In this document: positions 17,434 through 37,768 of the stretch, piece after piece
Layout of the letters: each line of letters opens with the position of its first letter
Position numbering within the stretch: position 1 is the first letter of the stretch
Assembly: GCA_009731375.1 (NCBI GenBank)
Contig: BJOX01000208.1
Span: 138,901 to 202,900 of the forward strand
DNA from: Paulinella micropora
Taxonomy: Eukaryota; Cercozoa; Imbricatea; Euglyphida
DNA length: 64,000 nucleotides
Direction: 5' to 3'
Position numbers and translations under genes: made by a program
Notes under the pieces: model-generated
The model's database searches: none
Seen by the model: only the letters and a program-made list of their open reading frames with translations
What the model was told of the DNA's origin: nothing

Positions 17434-18031
17434 NNNNNNNNNNNNNNNNNNNNNNNNNNNNNNNNNNNNNNNNNNNNNNNNNNNNNNNNNNNNNNNNNNN
17501 NNNNNNNNNNNNNNNNNNNNNNNNNNNNNNNNNNNNNNNNNNNNNNNNNNNNNNNNNNNNNNNNNNNNNNNNNNNNNNNNNNNNNNNNNNNNNNNNNNNN
17601 NNNNNNNNNNNNNNNNNNNNNNNNNNNNNNNNNNNNNNNNNNNNNNNNNNNNNNNNNNNNNNNNNNNNNNNNNNNNNNNNNNNNNNNNNNNNNNNNNNNN
17701 NNNNNNNNNNNNNNNNNNNNNNNNNNNNNNNNNNNNNNNNNNNNNNNNNNNNNNNNNNNNNNNNNNNNNNNNNNNNNNNNNNNNNNNNNNNNNNNNNNNN
17801 NNNNNNNNNNNNNNNNNNNNNNNNNNNNNNNNNNNNNNNNNNNNNNNNNNNNNNNNNNNNNNNNNNNNNNNNNNNNNNNNNNNNNNNNNNNNNNNNNNNN
17901 NNNNNNNNNNNNNNNNNNNNNNNNNNNNNNNNNNNNNNNNNNNNNNNNNNNNNNNNNNNNNNNNNNNNNNNNNNNNNNNNNNNNNNNNNNNNNNNNNNNN
18001 NNNNNNNNNCCCCCCCCCCCCCCCCCCCCCC
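17385..18031. repeat. Poly-C tract with 576-N gap
   Basis: Forty-nine C precede the gap (17434-18009) and 22 C follow it. Poly-Pro and poly-Gly frames here are artefacts. Confidence 0.9.
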
Positions 18032-18209
18032 TCCACGTAATCGCGTTCAGGCCGGCTAGACACGACAATGCTAGCACTTTTCACTGGCGCTCTTTTGACG
18101 CTCTCTCCCGTGCAGGGGGCGGGTAGCCAGCCCCAGATACCGAAATACCAGGTTATACATATACATATTCACATACGTATACAAATACATAAACATATAT
18201 AAATACATA

Positions 18210-18792
18210 TACATCTACATGACAGCACTCTGGGCCATCAGAACCAAGGGTTTAGCAGCAACGGGCTTTAGCAGTATAAATATACGTAAACATACAGAAA
18301 TGCATATACAAACACATGTACATGACAGCACTCTGGGGCATCATCAGAGCCAAGGGTTTAGCAGCATAACTATATACCTAGACGTAAACAGGCAGAAATA
18401 CATGTGCAAATACATCTACCCACATGACAGAATACTCTGGGTCATCAGAGCCAAGGTTTTAGCAGTATGTATCCTATGCGTAAACATACGCATACAAAAT
18501 ACATATACATTACAGAGTACTCTGGTGTAAGGGTTTAGCAGTATATACATGTACGTATACGTAAACATGTATGAATGTATGTATGTAGAGCGCTCTGGGG
18601 CATCAGAAGGGTTTAGCAGTATAGACATATACATACATATACGCATTCACACACATACGCACATACAAATTCATCTACATGACAGCACTCTGGGGGCATC
18701 AGAGCCAAGCGTTTGACAGTATATACATATACGTATACGTAAACATATACAAAACATGTATGTATGTATGTAGAGCACGTTGGGCCATACCA
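18210..18792 (+). repeat. Tandem array of about seven 75-105 bp units
   Basis: Each unit has ACAGCACTCTGGGCCATCAG, then a variant of AGCCAAGGGTTTAGCAG, followed by ACATA/ACGTA spacer. One frame reads a Thr-Leu-Gly-His-x-Ser-Gln-Gly-Phe-Ser-Ser unit, ACATGACAG gives a possible acceptor, and several units have GTATAT or GTATGT where a donor would lie. It may be a decayed exon-intron tandem array of the downstream gene. Confidence 0.6.
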
Positions 18793-18793
18793 G

Positions 18794-18854
18794 CCAAGGA
18801 CTCAGCAGCGATGGGCTGACTACTAGCGGATTCGAACTTTCCAAGATGGAGAAG
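18794..18854 (+). CDS. Candidate exon a of the plus-strand mini-exon gene
   Basis: It follows CATACCAG, ends before GTTGCC, and reads QGLSSDGLTTSGFELSKMEK with one leading base. It finishes in phase 0, compatible with the exon at 19474. The tandem copies downstream weaken the case that this particular copy is the one used. Confidence 0.33.
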
Positions 18855-19335
18855 GTTGCCTTCATACCTCTTTATCTATCTATCTACTTCTAAACGGGCT
18901 GACTAGCGGATTCGAACTCTCCAAGGTGAAGGTTGCCTTCATACCTCTTTATCTATCTATCTATCTATCTACTTCTAAACGGGCTGACTAGCGGATTCGA
19001 ACTCTCCCAGGTGAAGGTTGCCTTCATACCTCTTTATCTATCTGTCTATCTATCTATCTACTTCTGAACGGGCTGACTAGCGGATTCGAACTCTCCAAGG
19101 TGAAGGTTGCCTTCGTACCTCTTATCTATCTATCTATCTACTTCTAAACGGCCTGACTAGTGGATTCGAACTCTCCAAGGTGGAGAAGGTTGCCTTCATA
19201 CCTCTTCATCTATCTATCTACTTCTCAACGGGCTGACTAGCGGATTCGAACTCTCCAAGGTGGAGAAGGTTGCCTTTATACCTCTTTATCTATCTGTCTA
19301 TCTGTCTGTCTGTCTATCAACTCTTCCAAGGTGGA
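18822..19335 (+). repeat. Tandem array of about six 75-85 bp units
   Basis: The unit is GACTAGCGGATTCGAACTCT, CCAAGGTGAAGGTTGCC, TTCATACCTC, then (TATC)n. The TATC count differs between units, and a frame reads SGFELSK in each. It is probably a duplicated exon-plus-intron segment. Confidence 0.8.
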
Positions 19336-19351
19336 AAGGTTGTCTTCTCTA

Positions 19352-19383
<32 letters not shown>

Positions 19384-19473
19384 CTCTCTCTCTCTCTCTC
19401 ACACACACACATCTCTCTCTCTCTCTCTCTCGTATGATGTAAGTATGTATCAAACATCTTTATCGTTGTACAG

Positions 19474-28700
<9,227 letters not shown>

Positions 28701-29780
28701 AAGAAAAAGGAAAGGATGTGCCCTTGGCTAGGTGGAAAAAAAGGTCCCCAAGCCATGGCCTTGTGAAATTTGTTCCTAATTCTTACCTACCATTAGCCAT
28801 GACTTCCAAGTGTTTTGTTCTTAGTCAATACTTGCGTCCAGACCCTGTGTCGTGGCTTCTCACCTTGGTGAGAGCTATTGCATCAACGGTTACGATGAGA
28901 AATGGCTGAGAACGACTCGCTTGAAATCGTTGCTAATTGAAACTAAGAACTAGGAACATCTCTGAGAAGGGGCCCAAGTCTGGGCTCTTGTAATTTTTGC
29001 TCGTCTGGAGCTAACAACCAAGCTTACTGACGAGAAGCCAAGACACGAAAAGGAAAAAGACAGAAAATGAGGGGTTTCATGATTCATAGTTTCATGTCAC
29101 CACCAGAGCTTTGTCTCTAAACCCTCATATGCACTTGGACAGGATTCAGTCTTGACAGTATGCACATGTACGGGGTGGAGGCATGTTTAAGGAGAAAAAG
29201 AAAATAGTCAACAAGATAAGAGCGCTTTGAAGGCTGAATTTCTCGCATTAAGTTCCGAGATATCTCTTTCGTGAAGAATAATACATGGGGGGGAAAAAAA
29301 CAACAATTCAAAACGTAAACATACCCAATGCCCGCTCCCCCTCCTCTTATCGATACTATCTTTAGATTGTGCACTGTTGAACATTGTTTCAAAGCCGAGT
29401 CTCTGTGCTGAGCTTTGAAATGATTCCATCAGCATATTTGTCCAATCTCGAGTATTGAAACAAAAATAGGGTTAGGGTTAATTTTTATGTTTTGAATTTG
29501 TCATTCTGAGGTAAGTATTTATTAGAATTTAGAGTTGGAAGACTAGCTAATTTCTGTGTTCTTTACATTTCTCGTTGTTTGTTTTTGTTGACACAAATTC
29601 AATGCATCGAAAATTATAATATCTGTTCAGACATTATCATACACTTCAGCTAAGTTAGTTTCAAGATATCAAGTCAGTAAAATATGCGCTCAGAAACTTC
29701 TTTTGTAAACGTCCGGCGTGTTGATATAACCTGTACATGTCAATCGACAATTTATTAATAATGTATTTCGTCATACCCGA
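28701..29780. other. 3' flank of the mini-exon gene, no further gene seen
   Basis: No ORF over about 90 codons has protein-like composition. It probably holds the 3' UTR. I see no clear polyadenylation signal I would defend. Confidence 0.5.
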
Positions 29781-29781
29781 T

Positions 29782-29870
29782 GGACAATTTGAAGGTCAGG
29801 GTAGGGAAACTAGCCTGTTAACCGGAGGCTCCGGGATCCCAGTTGTCTACCACCATTTTACAATATTGCG
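29782..29870. repeat. Dispersed 90-bp repeat, copy 1
   Basis: GATGGACAATTTGAAGGTCA, then TTAACCGGAGG and CCGGGATCCCAG, matches 51943-52032. On the minus strand it contains TGGTAGACAACTGGGATCCC, which resembles a retroelement primer-binding site. Confidence 0.7.
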
Positions 29871-29968
29871 GAGGCTGTGGACGTTCAAGTGGCAAACTAT
29901 CCAACTTTGATCTCATCGTTCTCCATCAATCTAAGTGTCTAAGTGATACGACAAATCTGAAGCTAGCA

Positions 29969-29997
29969 TTGGAAAGCTTAGGACAAGAGCTTTCCAA
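29969..29997. repeat. Perfect 10-bp stem hairpin
   Basis: TTGGAAAGCT and AGCTTTCCAA flank a 9-base loop. It could act as a terminator-like or replication structure; the function is unknown. Confidence 0.6.
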
Positions 29998-30131
29998 CGG
30001 TGTGCGCTGCATTTCCATATCTTATTAAATATCTCTATAGCTGCATGAAGTCCTGACTACAGAGAGCAGGTGAAACACCAATATATATTGCTAACGACAT
30101 TCAAGTAAAAAAAAAAAAAACTTCAAAAAAT

Positions 30132-30509
30132 TGTAGACGCAGATAGGTAAATATGCGATCTTTTCTTATAGCCCTATACACAGTGATGTAAAGAAGAGCT
30201 ATATCTCTTTAAGATGTAGTTATATCCGTTTTTATTTATATACTTTTAAGCCGGTTGAAAAAGATAATATTACGATTCATAACCGGTACTACTTTTTAAG
30301 CAGTATAATATTATCGTTAGGGGTGACATTGGCAAATGCCTCTCTTTTCCCTTTTTGTTGCTTGGCTCTGACAGTCTCCTGCATTTTCCTCCATACTGGT
30401 TTCCTCTCTTTGTGGAGGAGGAAGATAATGTTATTTTCAGACTGCTGCGGAATTGGAAGGATAAATACCCCGGCTTACATTAAATAATTTTTTTTTATTA
30501 GAACCTACA
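30132..30509 (+). repeat. 5' LTR
   Basis: About 30 differences from the 3' LTR by eye. It contains CCGGTT/AACCGG and GATAATATTA/TAATATTATC inverted repeats and a TATTTATATA stretch. Confidence 0.78.
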
Positions 30510-30513
30510 AAAG

Positions 30514-30526
30514 TGGAGTCCCAGCC
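30514..30526 (+). promoter_or_regulatory. Candidate primer-binding site
   Basis: TGGAGTCCCAGCC begins 4 bases after the LTR. It starts with TGG, as expected for pairing with the CCA end of a tRNA. The tRNA is not identified. Confidence 0.45.
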
Positions 30527-31032
30527 TAAATTTTCATATCCTCCAAATTTCACATGATTCAGCAATTTGAAAAATAGCCACTCACCTAAGCAAAGCAAGA
30601 GGAAAGGTAGTGGAGGAGTGTAGGAAAAGAGTTGGGGAGGTGTTAGCAGCTTGCAGTGCACAAAAACAACAGTGAAATCTTGCACAGAGGCCCCGGATGA
30701 TAAAGCGGCACGACACTGAGACACTCGTTGTGTATACTATTTTGACACCTCAAGCAGTGTGATTAGAGTGTGTAAGGTGAATAGAAAGTGTACTCAGTGG
30801 GACAGAAACATTAGGGGCCTCACTGGTGTGATTGTCGATACATTGTCGAGCCGGAGGAGTGCTTAACAAACACACACAAGGAGAAGGAAAACACCCTCCT
30901 ATCAATTCTGTCAACACTCCTACACGTATAACTACACATACTCCTCACGGGGAGAATAACAAACAATTACACGCTCTAACTCTGGGGTACATATGTCCGC
31001 TGTCCGTACGATGAGTAGGAGTGAGTGGCGAC

Positions 31033-31258
31033 ATGTCCCAGCGGTTCTTTTCATCCCTAATCATGATATTAATATTCCAATAATACAACGTTTGGGATCA
31101 TATCTTTAAGTATTTCAGAAGTCCCAGCGGTTCTATTTGAGAGTCAATCCCTAACATGATAATCATGGCAATGATAATCATGGCAATGATATTGTATTAA
31201 TATTCAAATAATACAACGTTTGGGATCGTATCTTTAAGTATTTCAGAAGTATTGAAAA
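31033..31258. repeat. Tandem duplication, about 90-125 bp units
   Basis: Two units start GTCCCAGCGGTTCT and end ACAACGTTTGGGATC, TATCTTTAAGTATTTCAGAA; the second carries an insert of ATCATGGCAATGATA repeats. Confidence 0.82.
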
Positions 31259-31341
31259 ACATGTGGTATAATTTCGTGAAATCCAGACTCATGATATCTG
31301 TTTTCGTCGTATTGGTTGTTTAATAACCACCAACACTCCAC

Positions 31342-31344
<3 letters not shown>

Positions 31345-31400
<56 letters not shown>

Positions 31401-31404
31401 CCCC

Positions 31405-31439
<35 letters not shown>
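31345..31439. repeat. Poly-C tract at a 10-N gap
   Basis: Nearly pure C with one CTCTTTCCCC break; gap 31440-31449. Confidence 0.9.
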
Positions 31440-31449
31440 NNNNNNNNNN

Positions 31450-31602
31450 CAGCAAGGAACGGGCCCGTGCCCGTTTTTCGCGTGCATCTTTGCCACCCTT
31501 GGGCTGGCCTTGGTTGGCGGCAGGCTTTGGCTTGCTTTTGTTGGTGGCATGCTTGACAAAACCAAAGGCTGCAGGGTTTTTTCGCTTGCCCTTGGGAGGC
31601 AT
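31450..31602 (-). CDS. Basic protein, N-terminal fragment cut by gap
   Basis: Starts ATG (MPPKGKRKNPAAFGFVKHAT) and is Lys/Pro/Arg-rich (KSKPKPAANQGQPKGGKDAR) until the gap and poly-C end it. The composition suggests a nucleic-acid-binding protein. The family is not recognised. Confidence 0.35.
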
Positions 31603-31791
31603 GATGGTTCACAATCTGTAACGATCAAAAATGAAGCCGGAACTTTGCACTTCCTTTTTGCTTGGGGCAGTGCAGTTTTTTGCTGCATCCAATACCTGGT
31701 CCGTCCTGACCTGTCTGACAGTGCGTGGTCCTTTTTTGTTTTTGTTTGTTTGTTTGTTTGTTTGTTTGTTTTAACACACATAAAGCAAGAT

Positions 31792-32199
<408 letters not shown>

Positions 32200-32206
32200 G
32201 GCCATA

Positions 32207-32587
32207 ATGACAACGCAGAGACCAACCGCAGGAAGGCAGAGCTTGCTGTACCTAGACAGTACAACTTCTCCTGCTAAGAAGCAGGCATGTCAGCTGCGAA
32301 ACGTGTTGTTTGCGAGAATGGAGGATGGAGTGCGGACATTGTGGGGGCAAAACATCGCCAAAAACACTCGCATCTGGAGGGATGTATTTCCCGAACAAAC
32401 AACAGTGTTTGTAAGTGAAGCATTAGCTAGGGCAGCGCAACCTGCAGATAGTCGAGCTTATGAACCCCGGGAAGTGTTTTATTTGGGCAAAGGAGCATGG
32501 GTGAATGCATGTGTTGCCTTGCGTGACGGTTGCTTGACCCATATGGCTAACATCCCCGACGCACCAGGCCAGCAGTTCAATACATAG
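32207..32587 (+). CDS. Hypothetical protein, 126 aa
   Basis: An ATG directly after the TTA tract opens a balanced frame. Segments include KKQACQLRNVLFARMEDGVR, NTRIWRDVFPEQTTVFVSEA and REVFYLGKGAWVNACVALRD. No domain is recognised. It lies inside the LTR pair and may be a retroelement fragment. Confidence 0.42.
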   Translation: MTTQRPTAGRQSLLYLDSTTSPAKKQACQLRNVLFARMEDGVRTLWGQNIAKNTRIWRDVFPEQTTVFVSEALARAAQPADSRAYEPREVFYLGKGAWVNACVALRDGCLTHMANIPDAPGQQFNT

Positions 32588-32929
32588 CTACGTTGGGATT
32601 ATGCCCGGCAAGCCATGACACTGTGGAGCGTGCGGGACATAATATACGGCCCGGTGATTGTCTCTAGTTACGGCTATATATGGTACCAACCGGCTGGTTC
32701 GGAAAAATATTCGCAACAAGCCAAAAGTTGTATATCATTGATGTTTTCAGTTCTTATTGTTCGGTGTAGCGTATACTGTATTCATTAATTAAAATATCTG
32801 GTAGGTTGCAATTGTTATTGCAGCAGCTGCAGTACCGCATGTATTGAGCGACGACGTGTCCGCAATTGACACAGGTACAAGCCTGTACGAGAGTGTTAGT
32901 GACTAACCTCATAGCGACGAAGGTAGGAT

Positions 32930-33156
32930 GAAATTAAATCCTGGCAACAAGATTAAATCCTGTAAAACAAGATTAAATCCTTGTCGGGCAAGATTAAATC
33001 TCACCGGACAAGATTAAATCCTGTACACAAGATTAAATCCTATTAACAAGATCAGATTTTGACTAACAAGATTAATCCTGATGAAAAAGATTAAATCCTT
33101 ACTAATAAGACTAAATACTGACGTTACAGTAAAAAATCCTGGAGTCAAGATTTTTA
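32930..33156 (+). repeat. Array of a 13-mer with variable spacers, period 18-20
   Basis: CAAGATTAAATCC or close variants recurs about twelve times, separated by 5-7 variable bases. It ends where the gypsy RT frame begins. Confidence 0.85.
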
Positions 33157-33159
33157 ATC

Positions 33160-34180
33160 CTTGTACTACATCTCAACCGACTCCGGGATGCTAAGTTCTT
33201 TACAAAGCTAGACTTGAAGAATGGATTCTGGAACATCCCTTTGGATGTGGAGAGTCGGGCATTGACGGCCTTCGCCGTCGGCGGGAGACTGTACCAGTGG
33301 ACAGTCCTCCCGATGGGATTGAAAACCGCCCCGGCTATCTTTCAGGATTGCATGAATCAAGCTCTGTCCGACCCGAAGTACGGTGATCCGAAGTTCACCG
33401 AAACTTACGGACATACTAACCAGTATAGCTTTTGTTACATCGATGATATCGTTATTTATTCAAAGACAGAAGCGGAGCACCTGGCTCACGTGTCGGACAT
33501 CTTGAGACGCTTAGAAGCCTTCGGCCTCAAGGTTAACCTAGAGAAGTGTTCGTTCGCTAAGGACCACATCGATTATCTAGGGTACAGAGTCAAGGATGGG
33601 GTAATAGTGTTGAAGCCGGAGAAGCGGGACGCTATCCGTTCCCTTCCACGCCCAAACACACGCACAGCGCTGCACTCCTTCCTCTGTATGGCACAGGTGT
33701 ACTCGGAATTTATCCCGAACTTCCAGGACTTTGTCAAACCATTACGGGACTTCTGCCTTCACGGCGACCCGGATGGCGAGTGGCCGCCAAAGGCGGCGGA
33801 GGTATACACGAAGCTAAAGGAGGCCCCCTCACAGAGGGCGGATCGGTCTTGGTTCTCCCCGACTTTGAGAAGCGTTTTGTGGTAGCAACCGACGCGTCGA
33901 AATACGCGGTCGGGGCCGTCTTACAACAATACGACTCTGACCACAAACAGTTGAGACCGATCATGTTCGTCAGCGAGAAGTTGACGCCCGAACAATTCAA
34001 CTACTGCACCAGACAACGCGAAGCGTTGCGATAGTTTGGGCGTTCAGTCGGCTGAGGGAGTACTTGTGGGGTGCTCCGAACATATTGGTTCAAACAGATC
34101 ACGCCAACCTTAGATGGCTCATGGACAGAGAACATACGGGACGACTGGCCCGATGGCAGTCGGAGCTCATATTCGGCTAA
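33160..34180 (+). pseudogene. Ty3/gypsy reverse transcriptase and RNase H, broken
   Basis: The RT palm is present: FTKLDLKNGFWNIPLD near 33196 (motif A), LPMGLKTAPAIFQD (motif B), YIDDIVIYSK near 33439 (motif C), then YLGYRVKDG. RNase H follows in other frames: FVVATDASKYAVGAVLQQ and VQTDHANLRWLMD. The frame shifts near 33826 and 34032. The N-terminal RT part, integrase and protease are missing. The upstream edge is the 13-mer array; the downstream edge meets an opposing ORF near 34180. Confidence 0.85.
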
Positions 34181-34189
34181 TCTTGTTAT

Positions 34190-35455
34190 GTATCCTTGGT
34201 GCGACGGCTTACGGGGAATTTTTTGGAGTTGCTCAAACTTGGTGGCGAGTGTGCGCAGGATCATCGCCGTGATGCGCTTGTAATCGAATGCGTGGGGTAG
34301 GCCTTTAGTTTCCATGTCATCGCGCAGATCGAGAAGTATTGAGAAATGCTTGTCGGCGCTCCAGAAAGGCTCTTGACATATTTTGGGCAGGAAGGCTTCC
34401 CTGGGATCTTGCGCAAGTATTGTTTGGAGGCTTTCAAAGGTCCAATAGTCAAAATGCTGGTTGTCCGGGGGTTTTATCACCCGCACACAAGGATCCCAGC
34501 CGGGGCCGCCCCCGGAGGTCTCCCTCGAAGGCGAAATTTCAGATTCAGGTTCAGATTCAGAATCAGGATCGGAAATTTCTAGGCCTGGCGAATCTTCTCT
34601 TGGTTGTTCTTCTTCTTCTTCGTCTTCTTCTTCTTCACCAGCTTCTTTTTCTTCATCTCCCTTGTCTTTATCGTCTTCTTCTTCACCAGCTTCTTTTGCT
34701 ACATCTCCCTTGTCTTCATCTTCGGGGGGGCTATCAGCCCCCGAGACATCTGCACTGGAGTCATCTGCACGGGAGACATCTGCACTGGAGTCATCTGCAC
34801 GGGAGACATCTGCACTGGAGTCATCTGCACCGGAGCCATATGCAGGGACGCTATCAGTTTCCGCCACAAGAGGTGGAGGACGCGTAGTAAACTTAGGCTC
34901 GGCCTCTGCTTCTTCCGTGCCTACCTTTGGCAACGCCGTACCGATTTTAGTCAGGAACTCTGTTGATTCCTTTTGTATCTTTGCACGGACATCACCATCG
35001 TCCAGTTATTCGTTAATGATAAGGGTGAGATTGGCTTGTAAATTTTTCGCAAGCTCCTCCTGTAAACTTTCTCTTTCGGTGCCCACGAAAATCGTGCCGT
35101 CGGTCGGCCGGCTCAACAGAATGAGGTCCTCCAGCGCTTCGCACAAGCTCTTCCTCGGTTCACTAGCTTTCCAATTCTCGAATCGGTCTGGGTCAGGGAG
35201 AGCACAGAGGATTTCGTTTCTAGTCACTTCGTTCCTGGAAGGATCATCTTCCAGCTCGCGTTAGAAGTCAGAATATGCCTCAGTACGTTCGACGTTATTT
35301 CTAGTCCTGTCCCGGAATGTCCGGAGGGCATCCCCGATAGTCGCCAACTTTTCGCGCTTAAAGCCAACCTCCAAACAGAAGATCTTGACAAGTTTTGCCC
35401 ACGCAGTTATTGTGCTCGTGAGGCTTGCATATCCTGCGGCGTCTGCCATCTCCGA
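34190..35455 (-). pseudogene. Retroelement-associated acidic protein, in-frame stops
   Basis: One frame stays protein-like from about 35455 (EMADAAGYASLT) to about 34190, with TAA codons at 35261 and 35006. An N-terminal helical part precedes DPDRFENWKASEPRKSLCEA, an acidic tract with three 10-residue ADDSSADVSR repeats and Glu runs, and a C-terminal globular part (HFDYWTFESLQTILAQDPRE, FDYKRITAMILRTLATKFEQ). Gag-like by position only; I recognise no domain. Confidence 0.5.
34740..34835. repeat. 30-bp tandem repeat, three copies
   Basis: GAGACATCTGCACTGGAGTC then ATCTGCACGG, in frame with the minus-strand ORF. Confidence 0.88.
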
Positions 35456-35562
35456 CCCCCGTGCTGTCCTAAAAGCAAGACGCTCCAGTCGGTATGTGAG
35501 TCTATTTATTTGCTGCTTCAAATAAAAGAAGAAACACTTTCTTCCCTCTCTTTTATTTTGTT

Positions 35563-35790
35563 NNNNNNNNNNNNNNNNNNNNNNNNNNNNNNNNNNNNNN
35601 NNNNNNNNNNNNNNNNNNNNNNNNNNNNNNNNNNNNNNNNNNNNNNNNNNNNNNNNNNNNNNNNNNNNNNNNNNNNNNNNNNNNNNNNNNNNNNNNNNNN
35701 NNNNNNNNNNNNNNNNNNNNNNNNNNNNNNNNNNNNNNNNNNNNNNNNNNNNNNNNNNNNNNNNNNNNNNNNNNNNNNNNNNNNNNNNNN
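35563..35790. other. Assembly gap, 228 N
   Basis: No sequence. Confidence 1.
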
Positions 35791-35807
35791 CATGCCCTGA
35801 CTATCGT

Positions 35808-36689
35808 TTGGTTTTGTTTTTGTCTTTCATTAATAGCCATTGGGGGAGGGCGGTGGGGCGTGGCAGAAGAGACAACAGCGGAGCGTGGCCAATGGAATGG
35901 CACCTGTACGATCAGTTGTCTGAATGCGCCACACAATCAATTGCGTGCTGGGCCTCCCCCGCCAGCAGGGCTAGGACCCCGGCGGGAAAAAGCCACGCAT
36001 GTAGCCGTGCTTGTGAATGGGCCCGCGGGAGTCGTGGCTTGCCCTGGTCGGTCTGTCTATCTTCAGGGGCTATACACTACTGTCACAAGTCCAACGGCTG
36101 TGCACGACAAGACACCTGCCTGCTGACGGGCTTGCCGTCAGCAGGCCTTGACCTAGAGGCCTCCGCGGATGACCTGCAGCACGGGGGGCCCTTACGCGCC
36201 AGATCGTGGTCAGAGGGGCGCACACGAGTATTCTACATGCCGACCTGCTTGTCTGGCCTGAACTCACCCGTCGGCAAGTGCACCTGTGCGCCCAACTGCC
36301 TGCCGGCCCTGCAGCGCAAGCTGTCCGTGGAAAGGATCTGGCGTCTGGGGGACCGCCGACTCATTTATAAGCTCTGACTGGCGCGATTACCCGGCCCCTG
36401 CTCTGAAGCGCCCGCCTCTTTGCACGGCTTTGCGGCGCTTCTAGGAGAATTGCTGACTGCAGGCGGGCTCCACTGGCTTTGGGCCTACTTGTTGTTGTTG
36501 CTGGCCTCAGACTGGCAGCAGGCATCTGCAGAGGTCGCCGCGGTGCCGCGCCCGATACCAGAAACTCTTGCCTTGTATAACTCTCTGCTCACCTCGACGC
36601 CACGCTTCTTACTTGGCGGCTACGGGGCCCACGCGTGGGTCCTTACAAATTTACGCACTTTTGATCGCGAACACCTCTGGCAGGTATAG
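35808..36689 (+). other. GC-rich stretch with two weak ORFs
   Basis: ORFs 35808-36377 (189 aa, Cys-rich, starts MVLFLSFINSHWGRA) and 36420-36689 (89 aa, with a hydrophobic WLWAYLLLLLASDW). Both read through GC-rich DNA where chance ORFs are common. I recognise nothing and do not call genes. Confidence 0.25.
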
Positions 36690-36818
36690 TCAGCAGCAGT
36701 TGCAGCTGCAGCTGCTGCTGGCCTTGCGGAGATTCTTCGCAGGGCCGGCAGGGGCCAAGCCCCTGCCGGAAAGAAAGAATATATGCTGAAACAAGCACGA
36801 GAAAACGAGTGAGCAGAA

Positions 36819-36878
36819 GGGGGGGGGGGGGGGGGGGGGGGCCCCTTGCCCCNNNNNNNNNNCCCCCCCCCCCCCCCC
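36819..36878. repeat. Poly-G / poly-C flanking a 10-N gap
   Basis: A G run before and a C run after the gap (36853-36862). Confidence 0.9.
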
Positions 36879-37025
36879 TCTCCCTTCTCCCCCGCCTCCC
36901 CTCTCTTCTCTCGTACCTTATTTAAACCAAAACTAACTAAACTGTTTCTTGATTTGAACAAACCGATCTGACATAAATAAGTAAAAATACAAGAGCCCGT
37001 ATTCAAGCCAAAAAAAGTTAGCAAG

Positions 37026-37768
37026 ATGGAAATGTTCTTTCCAGAAGGCGCAGCTGGTTGGGAACGGCCTTGGCATCGGGTTTCCGAACAGGAATAGAAA
37101 CGTTGGGCAGGATGGTTGCGGGAGAATCCAAGCAGCCTACCACACCCTATCGTATCGTCTTTTTTCGCATTCTGAAGACGCTTTGCAATCTCCGGGGCAC
37201 ATCAGCCAATGCAAACATTGTGCTACTGAAGGAGCTGCAATGGGAAGCGCCTGTTGCTGGTGGTAAGAGCAAACTGGTACTAACAGCCTTACCCGGCCCA
37301 CCTTTGGTGGTTGGATCGGATTTTGCAAAACAATTTGGCTCGTACGCAGATACCTGGACTTGGATTGTCTGTGCTTTGTTACTGGTACTGTCCGAAGCTT
37401 ACGAAGATAAAGAAGGCGAGGACTTTTGGTCTAACCCCCAAGCGATCACCAAGAAGTTTGCTGAACACTACCTTGGAAGATTCCAGGGCGCCAAGGGCTC
37501 CAATAGTGCATTACGTCCAGGTTGGACGCAGCTATATGAACATACAAGAGCTGCATCGCAGCAGCAAGGTACTATTGGAAAGAAATGTGCTGGAAGGTGT
37601 TTGGGCCCGGGAAGTAAGCAGAGGAAGAGCATTGAAAGATATAGTTAAGACTTGGGAAGATGTTCATTCTGTGAATAACAGCATGGTTATCCCCACTCTG
37701 GTTGACATGTACCAAGAGGGCGATACCTGGACCAACAACAGCCCTACCTAGCCGGCGCCACTAATTTT
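37026..37768 (+). pseudogene. Hypothetical protein, N-terminal part, frameshifted
   Basis: ATG at 37026 (MEMFFPEGAAGWERPWHR) opens a frame that stops early. Protein-like text continues in a second frame (ITKKFAEHYLGRFQGAKGS), then a third from about 37530 (RALKDIVKTWEDVHSVNNSM), and a shift near 37735 leads into the next ORF. It probably was one gene with 37769-40044. No domain is recognised. Confidence 0.45.

Noticed and set aside
17130-18126. Gly- or Pro-rich ORFs of 230-315 codons
   Set aside because: Most codons are N or homopolymer C.
18151-18200. Telomere-like repeats near 18.2 kb
   Set aside because: The repeats are CATATA/ACATAC, not TTAGGG or TTTAGGG type.
32930-33156. CRISPR-like array (regular repeats with variable spacers)
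   Set aside because: Core is only 13 bases, spacers 5-7 bases, the context is eukaryotic and there are no cas genes.
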